A DNA stretch of 64,000 bases. Source: Qipengyuania profundimaris. Its GTDB lineage: Bacteria; Pseudomonadota; Alphaproteobacteria; Sphingomonadales; Sphingomonadaceae. The stretch is from the NCBI RefSeq assembly GCF_030717945.1, contig NZ_JAVAIM010000001.1, positions 1,053,131 to 1,117,130 on the forward strand, in the 5' to 3' direction. This document shows, piece by piece, positions 18,024 through 27,187 of the stretch. The stretch's first letter is position 1, and each line of letters begins with the position of its first letter. Below the pieces are notes generated by a model. It did not search any database and was not told the origin of the DNA. It saw only the letters and a list, made by a program, of their open reading frames with translations. The translations under genes and the position numbers were made by a program.

Positions 18024-18057
18024 TCCTCGGTGATGGGATTGCTATGACCGCTTAAGG

Positions 18058-19467
18058 TTAAGCACTGTAGTAGAGGTCGAATTCCGCCGGGCACGGCGTC
18101 GTTTCGACGCGCATGACTTCTTCCCATTTCAGTTCGCAATAAGCGTCGATCTGGTCCTTGGTGAAGACGTCGCCCTGCAGCAGGAATTCGTGGTCGGCCT
18201 GCAGCGCTTCGAGCGCTTCGCGCAAGCTGCCGCAGACGGTCGGGACCTCCGCGAGCTCTGCCGGGGGCAAGTCGTAGAGGTTCTTGTCCATCGCTTCGCC
18301 CGGGTGGATCTTGTTCTGGATCCCGTCGAGGCCCGCCATCAGCAGCGCCGCATAGGCGAGGTAGGGGTTGGCCATCGCGTCGGGGAAGCGGAACTCCACG
18401 CGCTTGGCCTTGTCGCCCGCACCGTAGGGAATGCGGCACGAGGCCGAACGGTTGCGCGCCGAATACGCAAGCAGCACCGGCGCTTCGAAGCCCGGAACCA
18501 GGCGCTTGTAGCTATTGGTAGTCGGGTTGGTGAAGGCGTTAAGTGCCTTGGCATGCTTGATGACGCCGCCGATGTAATAGAGGCAGTTTTCGCTCAGGCC
18601 GCCATACTGGTTGCCCGCGAAAGTCGGCTTGCCGTCGTCCCAGATCGACATGTGGGTGTGCATGCCGCTGCCGTTATCGTCCTTGATCGGCTTGGGCATG
18701 AAGGTCGCGGTCTTGCCATAAGCATGGGCGACCTGGTGCACGACATACTTGTAGATCTGCATGTTGTCGGCGGTTTCGACGAGCGTGCCGAAAGTAAGGC
18801 CGAGCTCGTGCTGGGCGGCGGCCACCTCGTGGTGGTGCTTGTCGCAGGGCAGGCCCATCTCGATCATGGTCGCGACCATCTCGCCGCGAATGTCGACGGC
18901 GCTGTCGACCGGGGCGACGGGGAAATATCCGCCCTTGGCGCGCGGACGGTGCGCCATGTTGCCGGCTTCGTATTCCTTGCCGCTATTGGTCGGCAGTTCG
19001 ATATCGTCGATCGCGTAACCAGAGCCGGCATAACCGTCTTCGAAGCGGACATCGTCGAACATGAAGAATTCTGCTTCGGGGCCGACGAAGATCGTGTCGC
19101 CGATGCCGGTCGACTTGAGGAAGGCTTCGGCGCGCTTGGCGGTGGTGCGCGGGTCGCGGGCGTACCATTCGCCGGTCGAGGGTTCGACGATGTCGCAGAA
19201 GACGATCATCATCGGCTCGGCGCTGAACGGGTCGACATAGACCCGCTCGAGGTCGGGCTTCAGGATCATGTCGCTTTCGTTGATCACCTTCCAGCCGGCG
19301 ATCGAGGAGCCGTCGAACATCAGGCCGTCTTCGAGCTCGTCTTCGCCGAGGATCTTGGCGACCATGGTCAGGTGCTGCCACTTGCCCTTGGGGTCAGTGA
19401 AGCGCAGGTCGACCCACTCGATACCGTCGTCCTTGATCTGTTTGAGGACGTCCTTTGCACTTGCCAT
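18058..19467 (-). CDS. glnA: Glutamine synthetase, type I
   Basis: Catalyses ATP-dependent glutamate plus ammonia to glutamine, the main ammonium-assimilation step. It has 469 residues from ATG 19467 (AAAGG upstream), the standard dodecameric GSI length. Visible motifs include '[18 protein letters not shown]', the metal-site '[12 protein letters not shown]', '[13 protein letters not shown]', and 'KNLYDLPP', which contains the adenylylation tyrosine Y398, so control by GlnE is expected. It follows glnB by 68 bases on the same strand and shares the sigma-54 promoter upstream of glnB. A strong terminator lies downstream. Confidence 0.97.
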   Translation of the reverse strand: MASAKDVLKQIKDDGIEWVDLRFTDPKGKWQHLTMVAKILGEDELEDGLMFDGSSIAGWKVINESDMILKPDLERVYVDPFSAEPMMIVFCDIVEPSTGEWYARDPRTTAKRAEAFLKSTGIGDTIFVGPEAEFFMFDDVRFEDGYAGSGYAIDDIELPTNSGKEYEAGNMAHRPRAKGGYFPVAPVDSAVDIRGEMVATMIEMGLPCDKHHHEVAAAQHELGLTFGTLVETADNMQIYKYVVHQVAHAYGKTATFMPKPIKDDNGSGMHTHMSIWDDGKPTFAGNQYGGLSENCLYYIGGVIKHAKALNAFTNPTTNSYKRLVPGFEAPVLLAYSARNRSASCRIPYGAGDKAKRVEFRFPDAMANPYLAYAALLMAGLDGIQNKIHPGEAMDKNLYDLPPAELAEVPTVCGSLREALEALQADHEFLLQGDVFTKDQIDAYCELKWEEVMRVETTPCPAEFDLYYSA

Positions 19468-19535
19468 GATGTCTTGCCTTTCGTTTGAACGGATAGGTTC
19501 GTGAGTGGCGCGCCGGTGCGGCACGCCACGTTGAT

Positions 19536-19988
<453 letters not shown>

Positions 19989-20095
19989 TCAGCAAGTGGC
20001 GGCAAGGATTTGCGCCATTTTCGGGAATGGTTCGGCGGGTGCAGCGCAATTGCTTCCGAATTGCTGAACCGCTGTGCTTAAGGACCGAACTAGGG

Positions 20096-20114
20096 CTGCC
20101 TAATATTTAGGCAG
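20096..20114. repeat. 8-bp stem hairpin over the argC stop codon
   Basis: CTGCCTAA and TTAGGCAG form a perfect 8-bp stem with a 3-base loop. It spans the argC stop codon (20107-20109, minus strand). No U tract follows, so it is a weak terminator candidate separating argC from the glnB promoter. Confidence 0.45.
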
Positions 20115-21114
20115 GGGTAAGCCTCAGGCCAGCGGTGGCAGGCAATCCGCACATGAGGTTGAGGTTCTGCACCGCAGCCCCGCTGGCACCCTTGCCGAGA
20201 TTGTCGAGCTTCGCAACGAGCCGGACCTGCTTGGATGAGTTCCGCGTCACTCCGTCATCCGCACATACGTAAAGGTCAATTCCATCCCAAGGCTGCGAAT
20301 CTTTCTCGAGGACAAGCTCTACTGGCGTTTCAAGCATTGGATGAACGCGGACGATCTCATCATCATCTTCATACCACATTTCGAGTTCGGATTGCAGGGC
20401 CATTGGATGCTGCGCACCCATTGCTTCGAGGGAGATCGGTATATCTACAATCATACCGCGGAATGCCGAAACAACGCTCGGAGAAAAGACCGGCGACCAC
20501 TTCAACCTCGCATATTTTCTCATCTCGTCGAGGTGTTTGTGCCCTAGCTGCAAACCGTACGAGCGAAACGCGATCGATCCATCGGTCTCGAACCTGTCGA
20601 TCAGCGCTCGGCCTCCGCCCGAGTACCCGCTCACCGCGTTGACGGAGTACGCCCAATCGACAGGAAGTATTGTTGTCGGATCGCCTAGTGGTTCAGGAGT
20701 TCGAGGCGATTTGATTGCTTGGATCGGAGCTGTCAGTGGAGCCATTAGCGCGAGGAAGCCGGTCGGATAGCAGCCCGGATTGCTGACTCGCCTCGCATTG
20801 GCCACGCGGTCCCGGCCGACGAGCTCGGGGAAGCCGTAGCACCAGCCTTCGGCGGTCCGGTGCGCGCTCGATGCGTCGATGATGCGTGTGCCGTTCGCGG
20901 GATCGACCAGTTCAACAGCTTCGCGCGCGGCATCGTCCGGCAAGCAGAGGATGGCGACATCCGCCTCGTTCAGCGCTTCGCGGCGGGCCGCGGTGTCCTT
21001 GCGCTGCGCGTCGTCGAGCGCGATCAGCTCGAACTCGGTGCGGTCCTTCAGCCGGTCGGCGATTTCGAGGCCGGTCGTGCCCGCAGCCCCGTCGATGAAT
21101 ATGCGATGCGTCAC
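20107..21114 (-). CDS. argC: N-acetyl-gamma-glutamyl-phosphate reductase, short/alternative form
   Basis: Reduces N-acetylglutamyl phosphate to the semialdehyde in arginine synthesis. The protein has 335 residues from GTG 21114 and starts 'MTHRIFIDGAAGTTGLEIADRL', the dinucleotide-binding motif of the less common ('type 2') AGPR. The active-site Cys is in 'VSNPGCYPTGFLALM', with a downstream catalytic His likely in 'QLGHKHLDEM'. The GTG overlaps the stop of the SH3-like gene upstream (GTGA). Oddly, roughly 20220-20740 is only about 53% G+C, well below the rest of the gene and the window, and codon choice changes there. Confidence 0.93.
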   Translation of the reverse strand: MTHRIFIDGAAGTTGLEIADRLKDRTEFELIALDDAQRKDTAARREALNEADVAILCLPDDAAREAVELVDPANGTRIIDASSAHRTAEGWCYGFPELVGRDRVANARRVSNPGCYPTGFLALMAPLTAPIQAIKSPRTPEPLGDPTTILPVDWAYSVNAVSGYSGGGRALIDRFETDGSIAFRSYGLQLGHKHLDEMRKYARLKWSPVFSPSVVSAFRGMIVDIPISLEAMGAQHPMALQSELEMWYEDDDEIVRVHPMLETPVELVLEKDSQPWDGIDLYVCADDGVTRNSSKQVRLVAKLDNLGKGASGAAVQNLNLMCGLPATAGLRLTPA

Positions 21115-21470
21115 GCGGCTGGGGCGAGCGCGCCGAGACGGACGTAGCCGCTCGGTCCCTCGGGGCCACAGGCGATCCAGGCCCAGTCGCCCGCGCAATC
21201 GAGCAGCTCGATCTCGGTGCCTGCATCGATCGTCGCGCCGTCATCGGCATCGTCGCGCATGGCGATCTTGAGCGTCACGGTCTCGCTACCGACGCGGCGC
21301 ATCTGGGGTATCACGTAATGCGCGGCCAAATACCGGCCTGCCAGCGCAATATGCGCCAGGTCTCCGCGCAGGGGCAGCGTGCCCGGCGCGGGGCGGTCCA
21401 CCGGACCTTTCAGTCCGACGATGCCGTCTGGCAATGTATAGCTTGCAGGCGAGGTCACGCTTTCGGGCAA
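21111..21470 (-). CDS. SH3-like domain protein (small, function unknown)
   Basis: A 119-residue protein without a signal peptide. Residues about 60-119 ('RRVGSETVTLKIAMRDDADDGATIDAGTEIELLDCAGDWAWIACGPEGPSGYVRLGALA') look like a bacterial SH3 fold. The N-terminal half is Pro/Gly-rich with 'HIALAGRYLAAHYVIPQM'. The start is TTG 21470; GTG 21458 is an alternative. It sits between the M17 peptidase (63 bases upstream) and argC (4-base overlap). To my knowledge similar small SH3 genes neighbour the peptidase in related genomes, but no function is assigned. Confidence 0.7.
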   Translation of the reverse strand: MPESVTSPASYTLPDGIVGLKGPVDRPAPGTLPLRGDLAHIALAGRYLAAHYVIPQMRRVGSETVTLKIAMRDDADDGATIDAGTEIELLDCAGDWAWIACGPEGPSGYVRLGALAPAA

Positions 21471-21532
21471 ATCCGTTTCAAGGTTTCGCGGCGCTTAGCT
21501 GCGCGGCGCCGATCCCGCAAGATTGGCGAGAC

Positions 21533-22921
21533 TCATGTCCCCCCATAGCGCGCCTTGAGCATATGGAAGGCTGCGCGCAGGCCATAGGCGTCGCCGCCTT
21601 TAGGACGCCCGGGCTTGGCGCTCGGCCGCCATGCAAAGGTGTCGAAATGCGCCCAGTCGAGCCCCTCGCCGACGAACTTGTCGAGGAACAGGCCTGCGAC
21701 GCTGGCCCCGGCAAAGGCGTTGCCATGGGCATTGTTCGTGTCGGCGATGTCCGATGCCAACCATTCGCGGTAAACATCGGGCAGAGGGAGGCGCCACGGC
21801 TCGTCGTCATGGGATTGGCCTGCGTCGATCAGCGCCTGCGCCGTGTCGTCGCGGCGCGTCATCAGGGCCGGGAACTCGGGGCCGAGGGCGACGCGCGCTG
21901 CACCGGTCAGGGTCGCGAAATCGATGATGAGGTCGGGCTTTTCCTCACTCGCGCGGGTCAGCGCGTCGCCGAGGATCAGGCGGCCCTCGGCATCGGTATT
22001 GCCGATTTCCACCGTCAGGCCCTTGCGTGTCTTCAGCACGTCGCCGGGGCGGAAGCTGTTGCCGGAAATCGCATTCTCGACCGCCGGGACCAGCAGATGC
22101 AGACGAACTTTAAGCCCTGCCTGCATGATCAGGCCCGCAAGTGCGATGGCATGGGCCGCGCCGCCCATATCCTTCTTCATCAGCAGCATGCCGGACGAAC
22201 TCTTCACATCGAGTCCGCCGGAATCGAAACACACACCCTTGCCGACAATTGCGATGGTGGTGTCGCCTTCATTGCCCCAGGTGAGGTGCATGATGCGCGG
22301 GGCATGGTGGCGCGCGGCGGCGCGGCCCACGGCATGAACCATCGGATATTCCTGCTCCAGCGTATCGCCGCGGGTGACCGAAAGCTTGGCCGAATGCGTC
22401 TTGGCGAGCGCTTCGCACGCTTCCTCAAGTGCTGCCGGGCCCATATCTTCGGCAGGCGTATTCACCAGATCGCGGACGAGGCACACAGCCTTGGCCTCGG
22501 CGATCGCGGCGTCGATCTTGCCGGCGTCCTTTGTCAGGAGGACGCGCGGGCCGACGGGCTTCTCGGGCTTCTTGTACTTCTCGAACGTATATTGCGCGGT
22601 CTGCCAGCCATGCAGGGCCGGGCCGGGCTCGCCTGACGCGCGGCGATAGGTGCCCTCGGGCAGCGCCTCGGCCAGCTTGGCCATACACCAGCTCGACAGC
22701 TCGTCGGGATTGGCCACGCCGCCGACTGCAAACCAGCTGTCGCCATCGGGTATGATGCCGACCTGGTATCCACTGCCGTCGAACTTCTGCGCCTCCAGCG
22801 CAGCACGCTGCCCGGCGGAGAGCGACTTCGCCCACTCGGCAAAACCGTCTTTGTTGACCAGATGGATGGCAATTGCGCCTTGGCCCCGATCGGGCTGGAT
22901 AAGCGGTGTCGTGTCGGCCAT
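21533..22921 (-). CDS. Leucyl aminopeptidase family protein (M17)
   Basis: A cytoplasmic di-metal aminopeptidase of 462 residues from ATG 22921. The family signature NTDAEGRL is intact ('VEIGNTDAEGRLILGDAL'). The metal and catalytic stretch 'VGKGVCFDSGGLDVKSSSGMLLMKKDMGGAAHAIALAG' is present. Upstream in-frame Met codons at residues -7 and -19 lack family similarity. It is divergent from the RsiV-like lipoprotein, with only 45 bases between the two starts, so both promoters must overlap. Confidence 0.94.
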   Translation of the reverse strand: MADTTPLIQPDRGQGAIAIHLVNKDGFAEWAKSLSAGQRAALEAQKFDGSGYQVGIIPDGDSWFAVGGVANPDELSSWCMAKLAEALPEGTYRRASGEPGPALHGWQTAQYTFEKYKKPEKPVGPRVLLTKDAGKIDAAIAEAKAVCLVRDLVNTPAEDMGPAALEEACEALAKTHSAKLSVTRGDTLEQEYPMVHAVGRAAARHHAPRIMHLTWGNEGDTTIAIVGKGVCFDSGGLDVKSSSGMLLMKKDMGGAAHAIALAGLIMQAGLKVRLHLLVPAVENAISGNSFRPGDVLKTRKGLTVEIGNTDAEGRLILGDALTRASEEKPDLIIDFATLTGAARVALGPEFPALMTRRDDTAQALIDAGQSHDDEPWRLPLPDVYREWLASDIADTNNAHGNAFAGASVAGLFLDKFVGEGLDWAHFDTFAWRPSAKPGRPKGGDAYGLRAAFHMLKARYGGT

Positions 22922-22966
22922 AAGTGGCAAGTCCCCGTTCATTTCGTCTGACGCAAAGGAAGCGCG

Positions 22967-23791
22967 ATGCGAGCGCACCTGTTCCTGATTTCCCTCGCCC
23001 TGTCGAGTGCGGCCTGTTCCGACGGCGCCGAGTATGCCGAGCGGGCGGGCGTCGCGCAGCGTCCGGCGGCAACGGCCACTGCGACTGCCTCAACTCCGGC
23101 GAGCGAGGCGCAGGCCGTCAACTTCGAAGACAATTCGGATAACAACGGCGACACCCGCGCCTTCGCCTACAGCTGGCCTGCCGCAGCCTCCGCCATTCCG
23201 GCGCTTGCCGAGCGATTGCAGGCGGAGCGCGACGAGCAGCTCGCCGAGCAGAAGGACGAGTGGCAGAGCGCCCTTGCGGACTCGCCGCCCGACTGCGTGT
23301 CCTGCCGCAATCGCGGTTACGAGAAGAAATGGCTGGTCGTCGCCGATCTGCCCGACTGGCTGAGCCTGAGCGCCGATCTCTATGCCTACACCGGCGGGGC
23401 GCATGGCACCTATGGCAAGAGCTCGCTGGTGTGGGACAAGTCCGCCGGGCGAGGGATGCCGGGTGTCGAACTGTTCAATTCGCCGGTCGATCTCGAGCAA
23501 GCCCTCGGGGCGAAGCTCTGCACCGCGCTGAACGAGGCCCGAGCAAAGCGTCGCGGCGGGCCGGTCGGGCAAGATGGTGAATGGCCGAACGATTGCCCGG
23601 GACTGGACGAGGCATCGATCCTCGTCGGCTCCTCGAATGGAAAGACCTTCGACCGGATCGCGGTCTATTTCGGGCCCTACGTGGCCGGTCCCTATGCCGA
23701 AGGCGATTACGAACTCGATTTCCCGGTGACGGCCAGCGTTATCGATGCGGTGAAGCCCGAATATGCCGATGCCTTCAGCGTGAAGCGCTGA
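22967..23791 (+). CDS. DUF3298/DUF4163 (RsiV-like) lipoprotein
   Basis: A 274-residue lipoprotein. ATG 22967 has AAAGGAAG 2-4 bases upstream, and the signal ends in lipobox 'SAAC' (Cys17). The body has the two-part architecture of RsiV-type proteins: an N-terminal DUF4163-like region ('AFAYSWPAAASAIPALAERL...', 'LSADLYAYTGGAHGTYGKSSLVWDKSAGR') and a C-terminal DUF3298 part ('FDRIAVYFGPYVAGPYAEGDYELDFPVT'). In RsiV this module is an anti-sigma factor that senses lysozyme, but here there is no sigma factor or transmembrane anchor, so that function should not be assumed. Confidence 0.82.
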   Translation: MRAHLFLISLALSSAACSDGAEYAERAGVAQRPAATATATASTPASEAQAVNFEDNSDNNGDTRAFAYSWPAAASAIPALAERLQAERDEQLAEQKDEWQSALADSPPDCVSCRNRGYEKKWLVVADLPDWLSLSADLYAYTGGAHGTYGKSSLVWDKSAGRGMPGVELFNSPVDLEQALGAKLCTALNEARAKRRGGPVGQDGEWPNDCPGLDEASILVGSSNGKTFDRIAVYFGPYVAGPYAEGDYELDFPVTASVIDAVKPEYADAFSVKR

Positions 23792-23831
23792 TTGGCTCGC
23801 AATCCATCGCGGCAATCGCTATGTCGCGCGG

Positions 23832-24659
23832 ATGACAGAATATCAGGTGATCGAAGGCGACCAGACCGTCTATCGCGACGGGACCATCAAGCTGCATGGC
23901 GAGGATGGTTTCGAAGGCATGCGCAAGGCCGGCCGGCTGGCAGCAGAAATTCTCGACGAGCTGACCACGTTCGTGAAGCCCGGCGTGACGACCGGCGAGA
24001 TCGACGACCTCGTGCGCGGGATGACGCTGGATGCGGGCGCGGTTCCGGCGACCATGGGCTATCGCGGCTATGCACATAGCTGCTGCACCTCGATCAACCA
24101 TGTGATCTGCCATGGCATCCCTAGCGAAAAGGCGCTGAAGGACGGCGACATAGTCAATATTGACGTGACGCCGCTGCTGGACGGCTGGCACGGCGACACC
24201 AGCCGCATGTTCTATGCCGGGGAGCCCGCGCTCAAGGCCACGAAGCTGGTCGATGTGACTTACGAATGCCTGATGCTGGGGATCGAGGCCGCTGCGAAGC
24301 CCGGCGCGCGGCTCGGCGATATCGGTGCCGCGATCGAGGCGCATGCGCGGCAGTTCCGCTATGGCGTGGTGCAGGAGTTCTGCGGCCACGGCCTCGGCCG
24401 CTTGTTCCACGATGCGCCGGAAGTCATCCACGCAGCGAAGGCGGGGACCGGCCCGCAGCTGAAGCCCGGCATGTTCTTCACGATCGAACCCATGATCAAT
24501 CTCGGTCGCCCGCATGCGAAGATCCTGCGCGACGGCTGGACCGCGGTGACGCGTGACAAGTCGCTCTCCGCGCAGTTCGAACACTCGATCGCGATTACCG
24601 ACGACGGGGTGGAGATTTTCACCGAAAGCCCGAAGGGGCTGCACAAGCCGCCGTACTGA
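23832..24659 (+). CDS. map: Methionine aminopeptidase, type I
   Basis: Removes the initiator methionine from nascent proteins. It has 275 residues. The pita-bread fold motifs are visible: 'SINHVICHGIPSEKALKDGDIVNIDVTPLLDGWHGDTSRMF' with the metal-binding Asp pair, 'EFCGHGLGRLFHDAPEVIH' with the metal His, and 'GMFFTIEPMINLG' with a metal Glu. The ATG has no strong ribosome-binding site. It ends before the palindromic element at 24685 and is convergent with ccmB. Confidence 0.95.
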   Translation: MTEYQVIEGDQTVYRDGTIKLHGEDGFEGMRKAGRLAAEILDELTTFVKPGVTTGEIDDLVRGMTLDAGAVPATMGYRGYAHSCCTSINHVICHGIPSEKALKDGDIVNIDVTPLLDGWHGDTSRMFYAGEPALKATKLVDVTYECLMLGIEAAAKPGARLGDIGAAIEAHARQFRYGVVQEFCGHGLGRLFHDAPEVIHAAKAGTGPQLKPGMFFTIEPMINLGRPHAKILRDGWTAVTRDKSLSAQFEHSIAITDDGVEIFTESPKGLHKPPY

Positions 24660-24684
24660 GTAGGGTTTCGGGCGCGGTGCCTAT

Positions 24685-24757
24685 CCTTCGACAAGCTCAG
24701 GATGAGCGGGCTCGGGGCCGAATTCGCTAAGTCCGCTCGCCCTGAGCCTGTCGAAGG
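24685..24757. repeat. Palindromic repeat element (REP-like) between map and ccmB
   Basis: Two 25-base arms, 24685-24709 and 24733-24757, are inverted copies with 22 of 25 matches. The core reads CCTTCGACAAGCTCAGG, a motif I recall as very common in sphingomonad intergenic regions. It lies between two convergent genes and could act as a bidirectional terminator. Only one full copy is present in this window, but a shorter hairpin ending in the same CCTTCGAC is seen at 28337-28358. Confidence 0.7.
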
Positions 24758-24769
24758 GCACGCGCAACT

Positions 24770-25423
24770 TCATCCTTCTCGCGCCGACCTGATTGCCGCC
24801 CCTGCCGAAAAAGGCGCGATGGCGCAGAGGCCGAGGCTGATGGCCGCGGTGAAGAGCAGCCCGCTGCTTTCGGGACGCGATAGTGCACCTGCGCCGAAGA
24901 TTAGGATCGGCACGGCCAGCGGAATCACCATCAGCCCCGCGAGCGCCGCGCCGCCGCGCAGCGATGCGGTAAGTGCTGCGACGATCAGGCCGACGGCGGC
25001 GAGGCCGGGCGTGCCGGCCAGCAGGCCGAGCAGTACGGTCCGCAGCGTTTCTCCGCTCAGGCGGAGTAGGGCCGCAGCGGGCAAGGTTGCCAGCAACAGC
25101 AACGGCGCGAAGGCGAGCCAGTGGGCGAGCAGGCGCGAGGCCATGGCAAGCTCCTCGCTCGCGCCGCGCAGGTGCAGCTGGTCGAAAACGCCTGCATCGA
25201 GATCCGCGGTGACAAGCTTTTCCAGTGGGAGGACCGCCGCGAGCAGCGCCGCGACCCAGATCACGCCGCCGCCGGTCTGCGCCAGCAATTGCGCGTCGGG
25301 CCCGACCGCGAAAGGGTAGAGCATAGCGACGGCGAGGAAGAACAGCAGCGGCAGCACGCCTGCACCGCCACGCCCGCCGGGTAGCAGCAGGCCGAGATCG
25401 CGCCGCAGCAGGGGGCCGATCAT
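24770..25423 (-). CDS. ccmB: Heme exporter membrane subunit CcmB
   Basis: The membrane permease of the CcmAB(C)D complex used in system I cytochrome c maturation. It has 217 residues with six hydrophobic segments. 'LLFFLAVAMLYPFAVGPD' near the N-terminus and 'LLAGTPGLAAVGLIVAALTASLRGGAALAGLMVIPLAVPILIFG' are typical. The frame extends further upstream, but ATG 25423 overlaps the ccmA stop (4-base overlap) and gives the family N-terminus 'MIGPLLRRDL'. The rest of the ccm genes (ccmC-H) are not in this window. Confidence 0.92.
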   Translation of the reverse strand: MIGPLLRRDLGLLLPGGRGGAGVLPLLFFLAVAMLYPFAVGPDAQLLAQTGGGVIWVAALLAAVLPLEKLVTADLDAGVFDQLHLRGASEELAMASRLLAHWLAFAPLLLLATLPAAALLRLSGETLRTVLLGLLAGTPGLAAVGLIVAALTASLRGGAALAGLMVIPLAVPILIFGAGALSRPESSGLLFTAAISLGLCAIAPFSAGAAIRSAREG

Positions 25424-26001
25424 GCCGCGAATTCCGCCAGCGCGATGGTGCGCGGGGAGGGCAGGACAATGGGCTGGTGCGAGGCGACGATGGCAATCCC
25501 GCCGCCTTCGCAGTGCTGCGCGATCAGTGCCTCGAAGGCTTTCTGCGCCTGCGTGTCCAACCCGTTCAGCGGCTCGTCCAGCAGCCAGACCGGGCAATTG
25601 CGATTGAGCAACCGGGCGAGCGCGGCGCGTTTGCGCTGGCCGGTCGACAGGAAGCGCACCGGCACGTCCAGCAGGTCGGCGAGATCGAGCAATTCCATCG
25701 CCCGGCCCGCATCGCGGCAGCCGTCGAGCGTTTCCCAGAACGCCAGCGCCTTGCCCAGTGGCAGCGCCTGGTCCAGCGCCAGCCGCTCGTCTACCAAACC
25801 GATATCGCCGACCGTTTCGATGTCGCCCGCGAAAGGGCGGAGCAGCCCCGCAAGGATGCGGATCAGGCTCGACTTGCCGATCCCGTTCGCGCCGGTCACG
25901 TGGACTGCCGCACCGCTGTCACATTCGAAACTTAGCGCCCTGAACAGCAGGCGGTCGCCGCGGCGGCAGGCGAGGTCTTTCGCGGCGAGGCGGGCTTGCA
26001 T
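25420..26001 (-). CDS. ccmA: Heme ABC exporter ATP-binding protein CcmA
   Basis: The ATPase of the Ccm complex, which drives release of holo-CcmE during cytochrome c assembly. It has 193 residues from ATG 26001. The Walker A is 'GANGIGKSS', the ABC signature is 'LSTGQRKR' (a CcmA-like variant of LSGGQ), the Walker B is 'VWLLDEP', and the switch His is in 'ASHQPI'. It overlaps ccmB by 4 bases. An 87-codon upstream extension of the frame is antisense to the pterin dehydratase gene and is rejected. Confidence 0.93.
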   Translation of the reverse strand: MQARLAAKDLACRRGDRLLFRALSFECDSGAAVHVTGANGIGKSSLIRILAGLLRPFAGDIETVGDIGLVDERLALDQALPLGKALAFWETLDGCRDAGRAMELLDLADLLDVPVRFLSTGQRKRAALARLLNRNCPVWLLDEPLNGLDTQAQKAFEALIAQHCEGGGIAIVASHQPIVLPSPRTIALAEFAA

Positions 26002-26071
26002 GGCGCGCAGCGATAGGCAAAAGCCGCCGTTGTCACAAGCGAGGTGACGAGGTCTTCGAAGGATGAACAGG

Positions 26072-26365
26072 ATGTCGGTCGAAAAGCTGAGCGAGGAAGA
26101 ACGCAAGACCTGGCTGAGCGCCTTGCCGAAATGGTCGCTGGCCCGCGACGGTGATGCGATCGAGCGCAAGTTCGAATTCGACGATTTCTCTGAAGCCTTC
26201 GGATTCATGGCCCGCGTCGCCCTGATCGCGGAGAAGCGCGACCACCATCCCGAGTGGTTCAACGTCTACAACAAGGTCGAGATCACGCTCACCACGCATG
26301 ACGCCGGCGGCTTGAGCCTGCGCGACGTGAAGATGGCGCGCAAGATCGACGCGCTGCTCGGCTAG
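26072..26365 (+). CDS. 4a-hydroxytetrahydrobiopterin dehydratase (PCD/DCoH family)
   Basis: A small enzyme (97 residues from ATG 26072, 100 from ATG 26063) that dehydrates 4a-hydroxytetrahydrobiopterin. Bacterial members also act in molybdopterin-related pathways. The active-site motif is '[29 protein letters not shown]', with the conserved [E/D]-x-x-x-H-H-P-x-W. GAAGG lies 9 bases before 26072 but abuts 26063, so I prefer 26072. It is divergent from ccmA and its last 4 bases overlap the convergent SDR gene. No phenylalanine hydroxylase is nearby. Confidence 0.9.
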   Translation: MSVEKLSEEERKTWLSALPKWSLARDGDAIERKFEFDDFSEAFGFMARVALIAEKRDHHPEWFNVYNKVEITLTTHDAGGLSLRDVKMARKIDALLG

Positions 26366-27168
26366 CGACCCAGCGGCCGTGCACTGGCGCGAGTCTGCTT
26401 GCGGACCCGGCCCGGCAGCCACCGCGCGGCAAAGGCCATCTGCTTGGCAGTCTTGCCGACAGTCGTGTGCAGCTTCTCGCCATGCACGGCGTCCCACGCG
26501 GCCTGTGCAACCTCCAGCACGGGGGTGATCTCCAGCCCGGCCTCGGTTACCCGCTGGCGAATGCCCTCGTTGGTCTGCGCATTGGGCGTGTGGTCGAGCA
26601 GCGGCGTGTCGATGAAGCTGGGCATTAGCGAGCGCACGTTGATCCCGTCCTCCGCCCATTCGCCGTCGAGGCTTTCGGTGATGGCGCGGACGCCGAACTT
26701 GGTCGCGGAATAGACGCTGGCGCCCGGCGTGCCGTAGATCCCGGCCGCGCTCGCCGTGTTGAGCAGGCACGAACCGGGCGCGGTCTTCTTGAGATGCGGA
26801 TAGGCCGCCTGCGCGCCGAACAACACGCCCTTCAAATTGATGTCGAGGCAGCGTTCGATTTCCTCGGTCGAATTCTCGACCAGCGAGCCGCCGATGGGAA
26901 TGCCGGCATTGTTGAATACCACATCGATGCGTCCGCCTGCCGCGGTGGCGAAGCTTTCCAGCGCCTCGTCCCAGGCAGAGCGGTCGCGGACATCGAATTT
27001 GTGCGCATAGGTGAAGCCGTGGCCGATCATGCCGAGCGTCTCGTCCATGCCGGCCTGGTCGATATCCCCGACGCCGACGAACCAGTCGCGCGATCCGAAG
27101 TAGGTCGCGACCGCACGGCCGATGCCCGACCCGCCGCCGGTGATGAAGATCGCTTTACGGTCCGCCAT
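26362..27168 (-). CDS. Short-chain dehydrogenase/reductase family protein
   Basis: A classical NAD(P)-dependent SDR of 268 residues from ATG 27168 (GAGGAGAG 5 bases upstream). The cofactor motif is TGGGSGIG at residues 10-17, with 'NNAGIP' following, and the catalytic residues are in '[23 protein letters not shown]' (Ser, and Tyr-x-x-x-Lys). A 30-residue C-terminal tail is basic ('[13 protein letters not shown]'). The substrate is unknown. Confidence 0.88.
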   Translation of the reverse strand: MADRKAIFITGGGSGIGRAVATYFGSRDWFVGVGDIDQAGMDETLGMIGHGFTYAHKFDVRDRSAWDEALESFATAAGGRIDVVFNNAGIPIGGSLVENSTEEIERCLDINLKGVLFGAQAAYPHLKKTAPGSCLLNTASAAGIYGTPGASVYSATKFGVRAITESLDGEWAEDGINVRSLMPSFIDTPLLDHTPNAQTNEGIRQRVTEAGLEITPVLEVAQAAWDAVHGEKLHTTVGKTAKQMAFAARWLPGRVRKQTRASARPLGR

Positions 27169-27187
27169 GTTTCTCTCCTCGAACGCG

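Noticed and set aside
18190-19488. A 432-codon open frame on the plus strand opposite glnA
   Set aside because: glnA on the minus strand is certain, and this frame has the usual shadow composition.
20002-20017. A second sigma-54-like element TGGCGCAAATCCTTGC on the minus strand upstream of glnB
   Set aside because: The GG and GC dinucleotides are 11 bases apart instead of the required 10. The element at 19945-19960 fits much better.
24681-25496. A 271-codon minus-strand frame overlapping ccmB
   Set aside because: The ccmB frame has membrane segments and the correct junction with ccmA. The other frame is Arg-rich shadow.
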